This document shows, piece by piece, positions 56,943 through 64,000 of a DNA stretch of 64,000 bases. A program made the translations under genes and the position numbers. This DNA is from Ferranicluibacter rubi. GTDB taxonomy: Bacteria; Pseudomonadota; Alphaproteobacteria; Rhizobiales; Rhizobiaceae. The notes beneath the pieces were generated by a model. That model searched no databases. It worked only from the letters and a program-made list of their open reading frames with translations, and was not told the DNA's origin. Location: NCBI RefSeq assembly GCF_011603255.1, contig NZ_JAANCM010000011.1:124001-188000 (forward strand), read 5' to 3'. Within the stretch, counting starts at the first letter, position 1; every line of letters starts with the position of its first letter.

Positions 56943-57184
56943 TTATGTCCTTTCCGTGCGGTTTGCCCGGCGCATGGAGATAACCGACAGGGCTTACGAG
57001 CCGAGGGGGCGGAAAACAACCGCGACGACCAACGCGCCGTTAAATCACCGATGGCGAGGAACCGTCCATCTTTCGCGCTCTCGATGCGGGCGGTTTCGAA
57101 GAACGCGATCGTCAGGTCCGCGAAGTCGAAGCCGTGCTTGGAGATGTTTGAAAGACGCTTGGGTTCATCGTACGTGATTTTCAT
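56943..57184 (-). pseudogene. brnT: Broken BrnT-family toxin gene
   Basis: The 5' half matches BrnT (MKITYDEPKRLSNISKHGFD, FADLTIAFFETARI, KDGRFLAIGD). After AIGD the frame is lost near 57037-57047 by what looks like a single-base deletion. In the shifted frame the typical BrnT 3' half resumes (ALVVAVVFRPLGS, then ALSVISMRRANRTERT), but a TAA at 56994-56996 sits where Glu is expected. There are therefore two separate lesions. A normal BrnT is about 90 residues. Sequencing error could explain one lesion but is unlikely for both. Confidence 0.8.
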
Positions 57185-57202
57185 GTGATTAAACGTATCA
57201 CA
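57184..57202. promoter_or_regulatory. Palindromic operator at brnT start
   Basis: TGTGAT (57184-57189) and ATCACA (57197-57202) form a perfect inverted repeat with a 7-nt spacer, overlapping the first base of the brnT start codon. BrnA proteins autorepress their operon, so this is a good candidate BrnA site. Confidence 0.55.
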
Positions 57203-57306
57203 TAAATCAAGGCGCGCAATAAAGGCTAATCCAAAAGACGGAGTAAATGCTTTTCGACAACGCTGACAAGCGGCCTCCGCAAGATTGCGTGCCAGTCCCC
57301 GGAAAC

Positions 57307-57330
57307 GGAAAAATCCGCCGAAGCGGATTT
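57307..57330 (-). terminator. Terminator of tRNA-Val
   Basis: AAATCCGC (57311-57318) pairs with GCGGATTT (57323-57330) around CGAA. On the minus strand it ends in TTTTTCC, 23 nt past the tRNA 3' end. Confidence 0.85.
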
Positions 57331-57352
57331 CTCAACGTATTCGAGATTAGGA

Positions 57353-57427
<75 letters not shown>

Positions 57428-57533
57428 ATCCGTGCCGCGCATAGACCACAAACCTTTTTGAGCGTCAACAGGCATCGTGATGCTTTTTTGACAAAAGAGG
57501 TGGGCCGGTGCGGGGGCTGGTGCCGGCGCCTTG

Positions 57534-57896
57534 TCAGGCAGCTAGCATCTTGTTCACTTCGTCGACCAGGTCGCGCAGGTGGAAAGGCTTGGAGAGGACC
57601 TTGGCGTCCTTTGGAGCCTTGCTGTCGGGGTTCAGCGCCACGGCGGCGAAGCCGGTGATGAACATCACCTTCAGGTCCGGGTCGAGTTCGGTCGCGCGGC
57701 GCGCGAGTTCGATCCCGTCCATTTCCGGCATGACGATGTCGGTGAGGAGGAGCGAGAAGGGCTCTTCGCGCAGCCGGTCGTAGGCACTGGCGCCGTTATC
57801 GAAGGAAAGGACCTTGTAACCGGCTTTTTCCAGCGCCTTCACCAGGAAACGGCGCATGTCGTTGTCGTCTTCTGCGAGGAGAATTTTGGGACTCAT
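57534..57896 (-). CDS. cpdR: CpdR-like single-domain response regulator
   Basis: A 120-residue receiver-domain protein without output domain. Acidic D10 and D11, phospho-acceptor D53 (LLTDIVMPEMDG), the switch Thr in FITGFAA and the Lys in LSKPFHL are all present. It ends in Ala-Ala, as in Caulobacter CpdR, where unphosphorylated protein recruits substrates to ClpXP at the pole to drive CtrA turnover. The call rests on close similarity to CpdR and on its divergent N-formylglutamate amidohydrolase neighbour. It is probably phosphorylated by the CckA-ChpT relay, encoded elsewhere. Confidence 0.92.
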   Translation of the reverse strand: MSPKILLAEDDNDMRRFLVKALEKAGYKVLSFDNGASAYDRLREEPFSLLLTDIVMPEMDGIELARRATELDPDLKVMFITGFAAVALNPDSKAPKDAKVLSKPFHLRDLVDEVNKMLAA

Positions 57897-58116
57897 GGAT
57901 TTCCAGCCGTTGCTGTCTAGGTCTTAATGATACTGACGGGAAGGTGCGGTCGCCTCATGAAACCGTTTCGGAGTAAATATCCCGTGAAGACCGGCCGTCA
58001 AGGGCCGGGCGCCACGCGAGCCCGCAACCCTCGTGAGGGGCGACTATGGACACAGATGCGGCCAACTGGCAACATGAACGAAGCGGCAAGATGACGACAT
58101 GGTAAAAAGGATCGCG

Positions 58117-59001
58117 ATGGAGGAGACGGTTCGGGAGCACGACCTGTTTTGCGTTCGCGAGCCGGACCATCAGCGAATTCCCTTTGTTTTCAACTCTCCG
58201 CACAGCGGCAGGCTCTATAGCGACGCGTTTCTGGCGCAGTCGCGGCTCGATGCGCGCACGATTCGCCGCTCCGAGGATCATTATGTGGATGAGCTTTTCG
58301 GCCGTGCGGTCGGGCTCGGCGCACCGATGCTGGTCGCGCATTTCCCCAGGGCTTTTCTCGACGTCAATCGCGAACCTTACGAGCTCGATCCACGCATGTT
58401 CGACGGTGCATTGCCGCCGCATGCCAATATCAGCTCCATGCGGGTCGCCGGCGGCCTCGGCACCGTGCCGCGGCTCGTTGCCGAAAACATGGAGATCTAC
58501 CGCTCCCGCCTGCCGGTCGAGGATGCGCTGGAGCGGATTGAGACGATCTACAAGCCGTATCATGCGACGCTTCGGCGGCTGATCGCGCGCACCCATGTGC
58601 TGTTCGGGCGGGCGATCCTGATCGATTGCCATTCCATGCCGGGCAATGTCCGTGTGGCGGGCAGCAGCATGCGGCCGGATATCATCATCGGCGATCGCTA
58701 CGGCACCAGTGCGTCTGCCGATCTCTCCCGTATGGCGGTGACGCTGCTGGAGGATCTCGGCTTCACGGTGACGCGCAACAAGCCCTATGCCGGCGGGTTC
58801 ATCACCGAGCACTACGGGCGTCCGAGGCGGGGCCTGCATGCGCTGCAGATCGAGATCAATCGCGGGCTCTATGTGGACGAGACGACGCTCGTGAAGAAGC
58901 CGGAATTCGACTGGCTGGCGCATATTCTCGGAACGTTCTTCGCGGAATTCGCAGCCCATGTGGAGAGCTCGACCGAGAGCCTGCCGCTCGCCGCGGAATA
59001 G
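58117..59001 (+). CDS. N-formylglutamate amidohydrolase
   Basis: A 294-residue zinc amidohydrolase of the HutG type, splitting N-formylglutamate to formate and glutamate at the end of histidine breakdown. Metal-binding motifs are FVFNSPHSGRLY, RRSEDHYVDEL and LIDCHSMPG. I chose ATG 58117 with AAGGA 6 nt upstream; ATG 58099 is possible. It diverges from cpdR. No other hut gene is close, so the physiological substrate might differ. Confidence 0.9.
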   Translation: MEETVREHDLFCVREPDHQRIPFVFNSPHSGRLYSDAFLAQSRLDARTIRRSEDHYVDELFGRAVGLGAPMLVAHFPRAFLDVNREPYELDPRMFDGALPPHANISSMRVAGGLGTVPRLVAENMEIYRSRLPVEDALERIETIYKPYHATLRRLIARTHVLFGRAILIDCHSMPGNVRVAGSSMRPDIIIGDRYGTSASADLSRMAVTLLEDLGFTVTRNKPYAGGFITEHYGRPRRGLHALQIEINRGLYVDETTLVKKPEFDWLAHILGTFFAEFAAHVESSTESLPLAAE

Positions 59002-59059
59002 CGCGCTCAAGGTGTCTCCCGATATGCGCGATCCGGTTCTGCCATAGGTGGCGACCGGC

Positions 59060-59140
59060 AAAAAAAACCGCGCTTGTGGCGCGGCTAAGTCTAGGGAGGA
59101 AACACCCAAGGAGGGTATTTACAGCCACGAGTGACTGTAA
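59060..59140 (-). ncRNA. Three-stem-loop trans-acting sRNA, AbcR/alpha-r-like
   Basis: Read on the minus strand, TTGACA (59173-59168) lies 17 nt before CAAACT (59150-59145). The predicted RNA starts near 59140 with hairpin TTACAG...CTGTAA (59140-59119). The second hairpin AAATACCC-TCCTT-GGGTGTTT (59120-59100) has an anti-Shine-Dalgarno-like loop. A single-stranded CCTCCC follows, then the terminator stem GCCGCGC/GCGCGGT and eight T (59067-59060). This layout matches rhizobial alpha-r14/alpha-r15 sRNAs such as AbcR, which block ribosome binding on transporter mRNAs with Hfq. The RNA is confident; the exact family is inferred. Confidence 0.72.
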
Positions 59141-59404
59141 GGCGAGTTTGATATTGCGGCGCACAATTGTCAAGGCCACTTTGCCGCGCGTGACGAATCG
59201 GCGGCGGGCTAAGCCTTAGCTTTCGCAAAAGAATTTCTGACTTTGCCCAATCATTGAGCGGAAATTTCGGCATGGCGTGCGAATGTGCATATGTCTTGTG
59301 CGGATCGCCTGAAAACTGCTGAAATCTTGTTCTGCATTTTCTTTTGAAAAAATTCGTCTAAGCATCCTCAGGTCGATCTTCACGCCCATCTCCAGGAGAG
59401 TGCC

Positions 59405-60178
59405 ATGTTGCCGGACCGCCCGTTCTTCGATCGCCTTGCAGATGCAGCCAAGGCGGAGACGTTGCCGCGGTTTCGCATGGGAATCGGTGTTTCAAACAAG
59501 CTGGAGAGCGGGTTCGATCCTGTGACGGAAGGCGACCAGGCGGCGGAGCGGGCGATCCGGGCGCTGATCGAGGACGCTTTTCCGGAGCACGGCATCCTTG
59601 GCGAGGAATACGGCACCGTGGGTGCGGATCGCGATTACGTCTGGGTCATCGATCCGATCGACGGCACGCGCGCCTTTATCTCCGGCCTGCCGGTCTGGGG
59701 CACGCTGATCGGTCTCTACCACAAGGGCCGGGCCGTGATGGGGCTGATGGATCAGCCTTTCACCGGCGAGCGCTTCTTTGCAGCCGATGGCGTCACGCAT
59801 TACCGGGGGCCGGAGGGCGAGCGGACGCTGGCCACGCGCGACTGCGCGTCGTTGTCGGAAGCCACGATGTTCACGACCTCGCCCACACTTTACCACGGCG
59901 ACATCAAGACGAAATTCGAGGCGGTGCAGGACAAGGTGCGCCTCGCCCGCTACGGCTGCGATTGCTATGCCTTTGCACTGCTGGCGGCCGGGCATATCGA
60001 TCTCGTCATCGAAGCAGGCCTGAAGCCCTACGATGTCGGCGGGCTCATTCCGCTGATCGAGCAGGCCGGCGGCATCGTCACCGACTGGAACGGCGGGCGC
60101 GCGGAAATGGGTGGCGAGGTGATCGCGGCGGGAAGTGCGGCGCTCCACGCCGAGGCTCTGGCGATCCTCCGGGGCTGA
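59405..60178 (+). CDS. Inositol-monophosphatase-family phosphatase (HisN histidinol-phosphatase-like)
   Basis: A 257-residue Mg-dependent phosphatase of the IMPase family, with the metal motifs GEEYG and WVIDPIDGTRAF, and the C-terminal YDVGGLIPLIEQAGG. This branch includes HisN, the histidinol-phosphate phosphatase of many Alphaproteobacteria and Actinobacteria. GGAGAG precedes the ATG. It could also act on inositol or other phosphates. Downstream, the hydrolase gene converges on it with a 13-bp gap. Confidence 0.87.
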   Translation: MLPDRPFFDRLADAAKAETLPRFRMGIGVSNKLESGFDPVTEGDQAAERAIRALIEDAFPEHGILGEEYGTVGADRDYVWVIDPIDGTRAFISGLPVWGTLIGLYHKGRAVMGLMDQPFTGERFFAADGVTHYRGPEGERTLATRDCASLSEATMFTTSPTLYHGDIKTKFEAVQDKVRLARYGCDCYAFALLAAGHIDLVIEAGLKPYDVGGLIPLIEQAGGIVTDWNGGRAEMGGEVIAAGSAALHAEALAILRG

Positions 60179-60191
60179 CCCGCAAAGAGGC

Positions 60192-61304
60192 TCAGAGCAC
60201 GAGCATGTCGTCGCCGCTCAGGCTTTCCGTCACGTCGGGGCCCGTGCTGCCGGGTATGAAGGCTTCGATCGCCGCGATCGCCTGCGCACGGTAGCGGTCG
60301 TCCTCCTGGAAGACCTCGTGGCGGGCGCCGTCGATGGGGATGAGCGTGGCGGCGCGGAAGTTGCGGGCCAGCGCCTCGATGGCGGCATAGGGCACCAGAC
60401 GGTCGCGCGTGGGGGCGAGCAGCAGCGTTGGTACCGTAATGCGCGTCAGGTGCTCGCGGCGCGTGACGCGGCGGATGGCGCGAAAGGTTTCGTGCAGCCA
60501 GCGCGCGCTCGGGGGTCCCAGTGCAAGTTCGGGATGCGCCTGCGCAATCTCGGCGTTGCGGGTGTAGCGCACGGGGTCCGAGGAAACGAGGTTCTGCGGA
60601 AAGAGCATGGGCCGTTCCTTCGAGAGGGCCAGGGCGCCCAGGCCGAACAGGCTGAAGGCAGCCGAGAGCAGGCCGATCTTGCCATGGCTCATGCGCTGGT
60701 TGCCCAGCGCCACGAACGGCGCATTCAGGACCATGCGGTCGATCCGCGTTGCCAGTCGCGGGGCCTGTGCCAGCGCCACCAGCGCGCCCATGGAGTGGGC
60801 AACGAGGAAGAATGGCAGGCGCGTATCCGGCAGCACGATCTTTTCGAGGAAGATCGACAGGTCCTCCTCGTAATCGGAAAAGCGGCGCACATGGCCGCGG
60901 CGCAGCTGCTTCAGCAGGCGCTCCGATCCCGCCTGTCCTCGCCAGTCGAACGTCGCCACCCAGAGGCCGCGGGCGAGCAGATCGCCGATCATCTCGAAAT
61001 ATTTCTCGATCGATTCATTCCGACCGTGGAGGAGAACGACGGTGCCCTTGGCCGCGGTGTCGCCGCTGCGGAAGACGGCGTATCGTAGGCGTCGTCCGCC
61101 GGCGCCGGTAAAGAAGCCGACGGTGTGCCGGCGCGGATCGGCGGCAGCAGGCGGCAGCGGGTTATCCGGCGTTGGAAACAGGCGCGGCTTCAGAAGCGTT
61201 TCATCTTCCGCGCGCGGCACGTCTCCGGATCTGGTCGCTATCGCGGCGACAGCGTTCCCAGGGTTGCCGGTGTCATGTCTTTGCGGAGCGGAGCGTGTCT
61301 GCAT
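60192..61304 (-). CDS. Alpha/beta hydrolase, lysophospholipase-like
   Basis: A 370-residue serine hydrolase related to PldB lysophospholipases. The oxyanion region is VVLLHGRNESIEKY, the nucleophile elbow is LVAHSMGALVAL, and the catalytic Asp and His are in LLLAPTRDRLVPY and IDGARHEVFQE. The first 60 residues are unlike the family and contain no signal peptide, so the true start may be later. Lysophospholipid or monoglyceride hydrolysis is likely. Confidence 0.87.
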   Translation of the reverse strand: MQTRSAPQRHDTGNPGNAVAAIATRSGDVPRAEDETLLKPRLFPTPDNPLPPAAADPRRHTVGFFTGAGGRRLRYAVFRSGDTAAKGTVVLLHGRNESIEKYFEMIGDLLARGLWVATFDWRGQAGSERLLKQLRRGHVRRFSDYEEDLSIFLEKIVLPDTRLPFFLVAHSMGALVALAQAPRLATRIDRMVLNAPFVALGNQRMSHGKIGLLSAAFSLFGLGALALSKERPMLFPQNLVSSDPVRYTRNAEIAQAHPELALGPPSARWLHETFRAIRRVTRREHLTRITVPTLLLAPTRDRLVPYAAIEALARNFRAATLIPIDGARHEVFQEDDRYRAQAIAAIEAFIPGSTGPDVTESLSGDDMLVL

Positions 61305-61479
61305 CTGGGGTTCCCGATCGGCGGTCTCGGCGTCGTGCGGCCGCGCCGTAAGGCGTCATCCTAGACCCGCGGCCTTTCGGGCGAGTGAACGACAGACGAC
61401 GCGGCCGGACGTCAAGGAATAGTGCGAGCGCGATGGGCGGTCAAAGGATTGTCGTCTGTTCTCCGCTGCGTCCGACCAT

Positions 61480-61518
61480 AAAAAAGGGGCCGGAGCGGCG
61501 GGGAACCGCTTCCGGCCC
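61480..61518 (-). terminator. Orphan intrinsic terminator, minus strand
   Basis: On the minus strand GGGCCGGAAGCGG (61518-61506) pairs with CCGCTCCGGCCC (61498-61487) with one bulged A, followed by TTTTTTATGG. No annotated gene on that strand lies upstream of it within 900 bp; the hydrolase gene begins downstream at 61304. It therefore ends an unannotated transcript. The surrounding 61305-61772 stretch has no convincing protein gene. Confidence 0.7.
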
Positions 61519-61772
61519 GGAAGGGCGAAACAGGGGCGCAACGGGGAATGCAACCTTTCAGGGACGATCCGGCTGCTGTCTTGCTCCTGTTCCGATGACC
61601 CCGTTCTAGCGCAGCTCAGGTGAACCGAAACGGAACCGGCCGTTCATCCCCGGTTTATGTCAGCTTCGGCACGCTCGTATGGTTACGCCATCATGCGAAA
61701 TCAAGGGCTTGGCTTGATGGCGGGGGACACTGAGAAAATTCCGATGCCTGCGATTTTGTCTCTGGAACGCCT

Positions 61773-61801
61773 CTTGACGGTCGAAATCGTCATTCCCATC
61801 T
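61773..61801 (+). promoter_or_regulatory. Candidate RpoH (heat-shock) promoter for hsp20
   Basis: CTTGACG (61773-61779), 15 nt, CCCATCT (61795-61801). This follows the sigma-32 pattern CTTGAAA, 11-16 nt, CCCATNT. Transcription from here gives a leader of about 100 nt, the size of a ROSE element. Confidence 0.6.
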
Positions 61802-61807
61802 CATGGT

Positions 61808-61910
61808 CACGGGCGCCGAAGAGGGCCCGGCCACCGGCCTCGCCATCGCCGCTTACGGGATGACGGGCCAGAGAACCGCAACACGTTGCTCGAATAGTGA
61901 GGACACCATG
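61808..61910 (+). promoter_or_regulatory. ROSE-type RNA thermometer in hsp20 leader
   Basis: Just before the start codon, TTGCT (61886-61890) can pair with AGGA (61900-61903) leaving a bulged G, extended by C-G to GAGGA. This U-U/C-G-C-U box masking the ribosome site is the hallmark of ROSE thermometers on alphaproteobacterial small heat-shock genes. Further GC-rich hairpins precede it. Heat would open the weak stem and free the ribosome site. Confidence 0.72.
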
Positions 61911-62384
61911 CGTCACGTTGATTTTTCTCCGCTTTACCGCTCCACCGTCGGCTTTGACCGGCTGTTCACCATGCTCGACAGCCTAGGCCAGCCCGACCAG
62001 TCGCAGAGCTATCCGCCCTATAATATCGAGCGGACCGGCGACAACACCTACCGGATCACCATGGCGGTTGCCGGTTTCGACGAAAGCGAGCTTTCGATCG
62101 AAGCGCGGGAACACACGCTGACGGTCAAGGGCGAGAAGAGCGAGGAGCAGACGGCTGAAAACCAGTTCCTGTATCGCGGCATTGCCAAGCGCGCCTTCGA
62201 GCGCCGCTTCCAGCTGGCCGAATATATGGAAATCCGCTCCGCTTCCCTGAAGAACGGCCTGCTGCACATCGATCTCCTGCGCGAGATCCCGGAAGCTGCC
62301 AAGCCGCGCCGCATCGAGATTTCGGCCGCGCAGAGCGCACCGAAGCAGATCGAGGCGAACCAGGTGGACGCCAGCGTCAACTGA
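61908..62384 (+). CDS. Small heat-shock protein Hsp20
   Basis: A 158-residue alpha-crystallin-type chaperone of the rhizobial class A group (IbpA-like), preventing aggregation of unfolded proteins. The start MRHVDFSPLYRSTVGFDRLF and the block YPPYNIERTGDNTYRITMAV are typical. The crystallin motif is LKNGLLHIDLLREIPE. ATG 61908 is preceded by GAGGA, which is the masked site of the ROSE element. Expression is probably heat-induced at both transcription and translation. Confidence 0.94.
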   Translation: MRHVDFSPLYRSTVGFDRLFTMLDSLGQPDQSQSYPPYNIERTGDNTYRITMAVAGFDESELSIEAREHTLTVKGEKSEEQTAENQFLYRGIAKRAFERRFQLAEYMEIRSASLKNGLLHIDLLREIPEAAKPRRIEISAAQSAPKQIEANQVDASVN

Positions 62385-62408
62385 TCGGCTTATCGCCTGA
62401 TAGAAGAG

Positions 62409-62436
62409 ACGGCGTCCCGAATGGGGCGCCGTTTTT
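62409..62436 (+). terminator. Intrinsic terminator of hsp20
   Basis: ACGGCGTCCC (62409-62418) pairs with GGGGCGCCGT (62423-62432) with one wobble pair around GAAT, followed by TTTTT. Confidence 0.9.
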
Positions 62437-62447
62437 CGTTGTTGCTC

Positions 62448-63503
62448 TCAAGCGCTGCGGCAGCCTTCGAGGAAGGCATCGACGTCGGCCGGCTCGGTGG
62501 CAAAGCTGGTGACCAGGCGATACAGCCCCTCGTCGGTTCCGAGCGTGCCGGCCAGCGCATGCGGCACGGGCCAGTCGTAGAACAGCGCGCCCTTTTCCTT
62601 CAGCGCCTCGGCATTGGCGGTCTTCAGGATCACGAAGAGCTCGTTGGCATTCGACGGCCAGGCGAGGCGGGCGCTGTTGCTGTCGGCGATGCCGTCGGCC
62701 AGGCGTTTGGCCATGGCATTGGCGTGCCGCGCAAGGTCGAGCCAGAGGTTGTTGTCGAGATAGGCTTCGAGCTGGGCCGAAACGAAGCGGGTCTTGGAGA
62801 AGAGCTGGGCCGAGCGCTTGCGCAGATAGGGCATATCGCCGGTCTTTGCGGGATCGAACAGGATTAGCGCTTCGGCGCACCAGCAGCCGTTCTTGGTACC
62901 GCCGAAGGAGAGGATATCGACGCCCCGCTTCCAGGTCATTTCTGCCGGTGTCGCATCCAGCGCGACCAGCGCATTGGCAAAGCGCGCGCCGTCCATGTGC
63001 AGTGGCAGGTTATAGCGTTGCGCAATCGCGGAAATCGCGGAAATCTCGTCGAGCGTGTAGACCGTGCCGGCCTCCGTCGCCTGTGTCAGCGTCACGGCCA
63101 TCGGCTGGCCCGCATGAACGAAGCCGGGCGGAAAGCGCTTGATCTCGGCCTCCAGCCGCTCCGGCTCCATCTTGCCGAAGGCGCCATCGACCGGTGCCAT
63201 GCGCGCGCCGAGCGAGAAGAATTCGGGCGCGCCGCATTCGTCGGAATTCACATGCGCCTCGCGGTGGCAGAAAACGTGGCCGCCGGGGCGGGTGACGCTG
63301 GCAAAGGCCAGCGAGTTGGCCGCCGTCCCGGTGCCGACGAAGAACACCGCGACCTCCCGCTCGAACACCTCCGCCAGCATCGCCTCGACCCTGCGGTCGA
63401 GCGGGCTGGTGCCATAGGCGGGGGCAAAGCCCGGGGCCGCCTTTACCAGGCTTTCCGCAATGAGAGGATGGGCGCCGGCCCAGTTGTCGGAGGAGAAGAT
63501 CAT
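62448..63503 (-). CDS. Low-specificity L-threonine aldolase
   Basis: A 351-residue PLP enzyme of the aldolase/beta-eliminating lyase family, splitting threonine to glycine and acetaldehyde. The PLP lysine is in ILSFGGTKNGCWCAEAL; LHMDGARFANALVAL and VFFVGTGTAANSLAFASV are further family blocks. The start MIFSSDNWAGAHP is characteristic of the alphaproteobacterial group. It is convergent with hsp20 across the latter's terminator. With sarcosine oxidase, it could supply or consume glycine, which is only a metabolic link. Confidence 0.9.
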   Translation of the reverse strand: MIFSSDNWAGAHPLIAESLVKAAPGFAPAYGTSPLDRRVEAMLAEVFEREVAVFFVGTGTAANSLAFASVTRPGGHVFCHREAHVNSDECGAPEFFSLGARMAPVDGAFGKMEPERLEAEIKRFPPGFVHAGQPMAVTLTQATEAGTVYTLDEISAISAIAQRYNLPLHMDGARFANALVALDATPAEMTWKRGVDILSFGGTKNGCWCAEALILFDPAKTGDMPYLRKRSAQLFSKTRFVSAQLEAYLDNNLWLDLARHANAMAKRLADGIADSNSARLAWPSNANELFVILKTANAEALKEKGALFYDWPVPHALAGTLGTDEGLYRLVTSFATEPADVDAFLEGCRSA

Positions 63504-63538
63504 GGGGGCTTCCGATGGTCGAGAGAAGAGGGCGGATC

Positions 63539-63676
63539 CTAAAGCGCATAGGCGCGCCGAACCTTCACACGACCATAATCACCCGGCGTCGGCAATCCAA
63601 TCCAGACGAGAATGATCAGGACAATTGCAGACCAGTTTGAAACCAAAGGAAAGGCTAGGGCCATTCCGCGCAACAT
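63539..63676 (-). CDS. Possible 45-residue membrane peptide
   Basis: A short frame with one hydrophobic segment (WSAIVLIILVWIGLP) and a basic tail (GRVKVRRAYAL). The ribosome site is weak (AAGG 11 nt upstream of the ATG). I recognise no family; it may be a real small membrane protein or a chance frame. Confidence 0.35.
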   Translation of the reverse strand: MLRGMALAFPLVSNWSAIVLIILVWIGLPTPGDYGRVKVRRAYAL

Positions 63677-63778
63677 TCTTTCGTCAACCTTGGAAAAGCC
63701 GACATTTTCGGATCGATGACGCCGATTATTTAAGCGGTCTCCCTTGCAGTCACCGGAGCTTTCTGGCATAGAGCCTGT

Positions 63779-63932
63779 GAAATAGGACAGGCTTGCTGTC
63801 CTATTTCGGTCTGAAGACCGAATGGCCCGAAGCGCACATCCAAGCAGCGCGGGGCCTGAACAGGGAAACACCGTCTCATGCGGCGAGCGATCGGCTCACC
63901 CATGCGGTTGGCTCGATGCCGGTGTTCCCTGT
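63779..63932. other. Cluster of strong hairpins, unexplained
   Basis: A perfect 12-bp stem GAAATAGGACAG/CTGTCCTATTTC (63779-63807) is followed by, and partly overlaps, an 8-bp stem TTCGGTCT/AGACCGAA (63805-63822). A long-range pairing joins ACAGGGAAACACCG (63860-63873) with CGGTGTTCCCTGT (63920-63932), with one bulged A, enclosing a smaller GAGC/GCTC hairpin. No coding frame is convincing in 63677-64000. It could be a leader of a gene past the window edge, a structured RNA or a repeat. Confidence 0.5.
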
Positions 63933-64000
63933 CGAATGGTCGCGGATCATCTGACCCGGCACCGCCAAGCTTCGTTTGCGAGCGGCACAGGATCATGCAA

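Noticed and set aside
56510-57184. A 224-residue 'BrnT-BrnA fusion' protein
   Set aside because: The junction residues match neither family, while the expected BrnT 3' half is present in another frame with a stop. It is better read as a frameshifted toxin gene followed by brnA.
61631-61660. GGAAC motif at about 61634 as an EcfG promoter for hsp20
   Set aside because: The downstream element is GGTT at 15 nt; an RpoH-type promoter nearer the gene with correct leader length explains expression better.

Overview
The window looks like a chromosomal segment of a Rhizobiales (Rhizobium/Agrobacterium-type) alphaproteobacterium. The evidence is a glgP-glgB-glgC-glgA-pgm glycogen operon, a heterotetrameric sarcosine oxidase operon, a CpdR single-domain response regulator, an aa3-oxidase subunit IV, a dispersed rhizobial-type mosaic repeat, alphaproteobacterial EcfG-type (general stress sigma factor) promoter motifs, and high-GC alphaproteobacterial codon use. 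I found no insertion sequence, prophage or CRISPR array.

Layout. 0-9 kb: DUF533/TerB-like protein, acetyltransferase, a Ni/Co exporter with its periplasmic DUF1007 partner, a LysR regulator, an ornithine/lysine decarboxylase with a long structured leader, a second acetyltransferase, and a secreted serine hydrolase. 9-17 kb: a cell-wall-hydrolase-like protein, WD40 protein plus CobW metallochaperone, creatininase, MarR and LacI regulators, a hydroxyacid dehydrogenase and a class-I glutamine amidotransferase hydrolase. 17-22 kb: cytochrome oxidase subunit IV, GlgX, MaoC dehydratase, DUF2332. 22-27 kb: soxBDAG on the minus strand. 27-38 kb: ribosomal protein S21, a TPR lipoprotein, then the glycogen operon on the minus strand. 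38-46.5 kb: a TadG-like VWA protein and a three-gene operon of two transglutaminases and a circularly permuted ATP-grasp/alpha-E protein, predicted to make or modify an unknown peptide. 46.7-48.6 kb: mosaic repeat and ilvD. 48.6-56 kb: treY, a phospholipase-D/YbhN/EEP trio resembling the clsB-ybhN-ybhP set of enterobacteria, and small-protein genes. 56-64 kb: cupredoxin, a decayed BrnTA toxin-antitoxin locus, tRNA-Val, cpdR, N-formylglutamate amidohydrolase, a small regulatory RNA, histidinol-phosphatase-like phosphatase, a lysophospholipase-like hydrolase, an Hsp20 gene under a ROSE-type RNA thermometer, and a threonine aldolase.

Two themes stand out. First, storage carbon and stress: glycogen synthesis and breakdown (glgPBCA, pgm, glgX) and trehalose production from glucan (treY) sit together, and three perfect plus one near-perfect EcfG promoter motifs (GGAAC, 16-17 nt, CGTT) precede treY, the phospholipase D gene and two small genes between 48.8 and 55.8 kb. 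Second, a conserved but functionally uncharacterised ATP-grasp/transglutaminase operon occupies 39.6-46.5 kb. RNA-level control is also prominent: a decarboxylase leader, a three-stem-loop sRNA, a second sRNA candidate marked only by an orphan terminator, a ROSE thermometer, and an unexplained hairpin cluster at the right edge.
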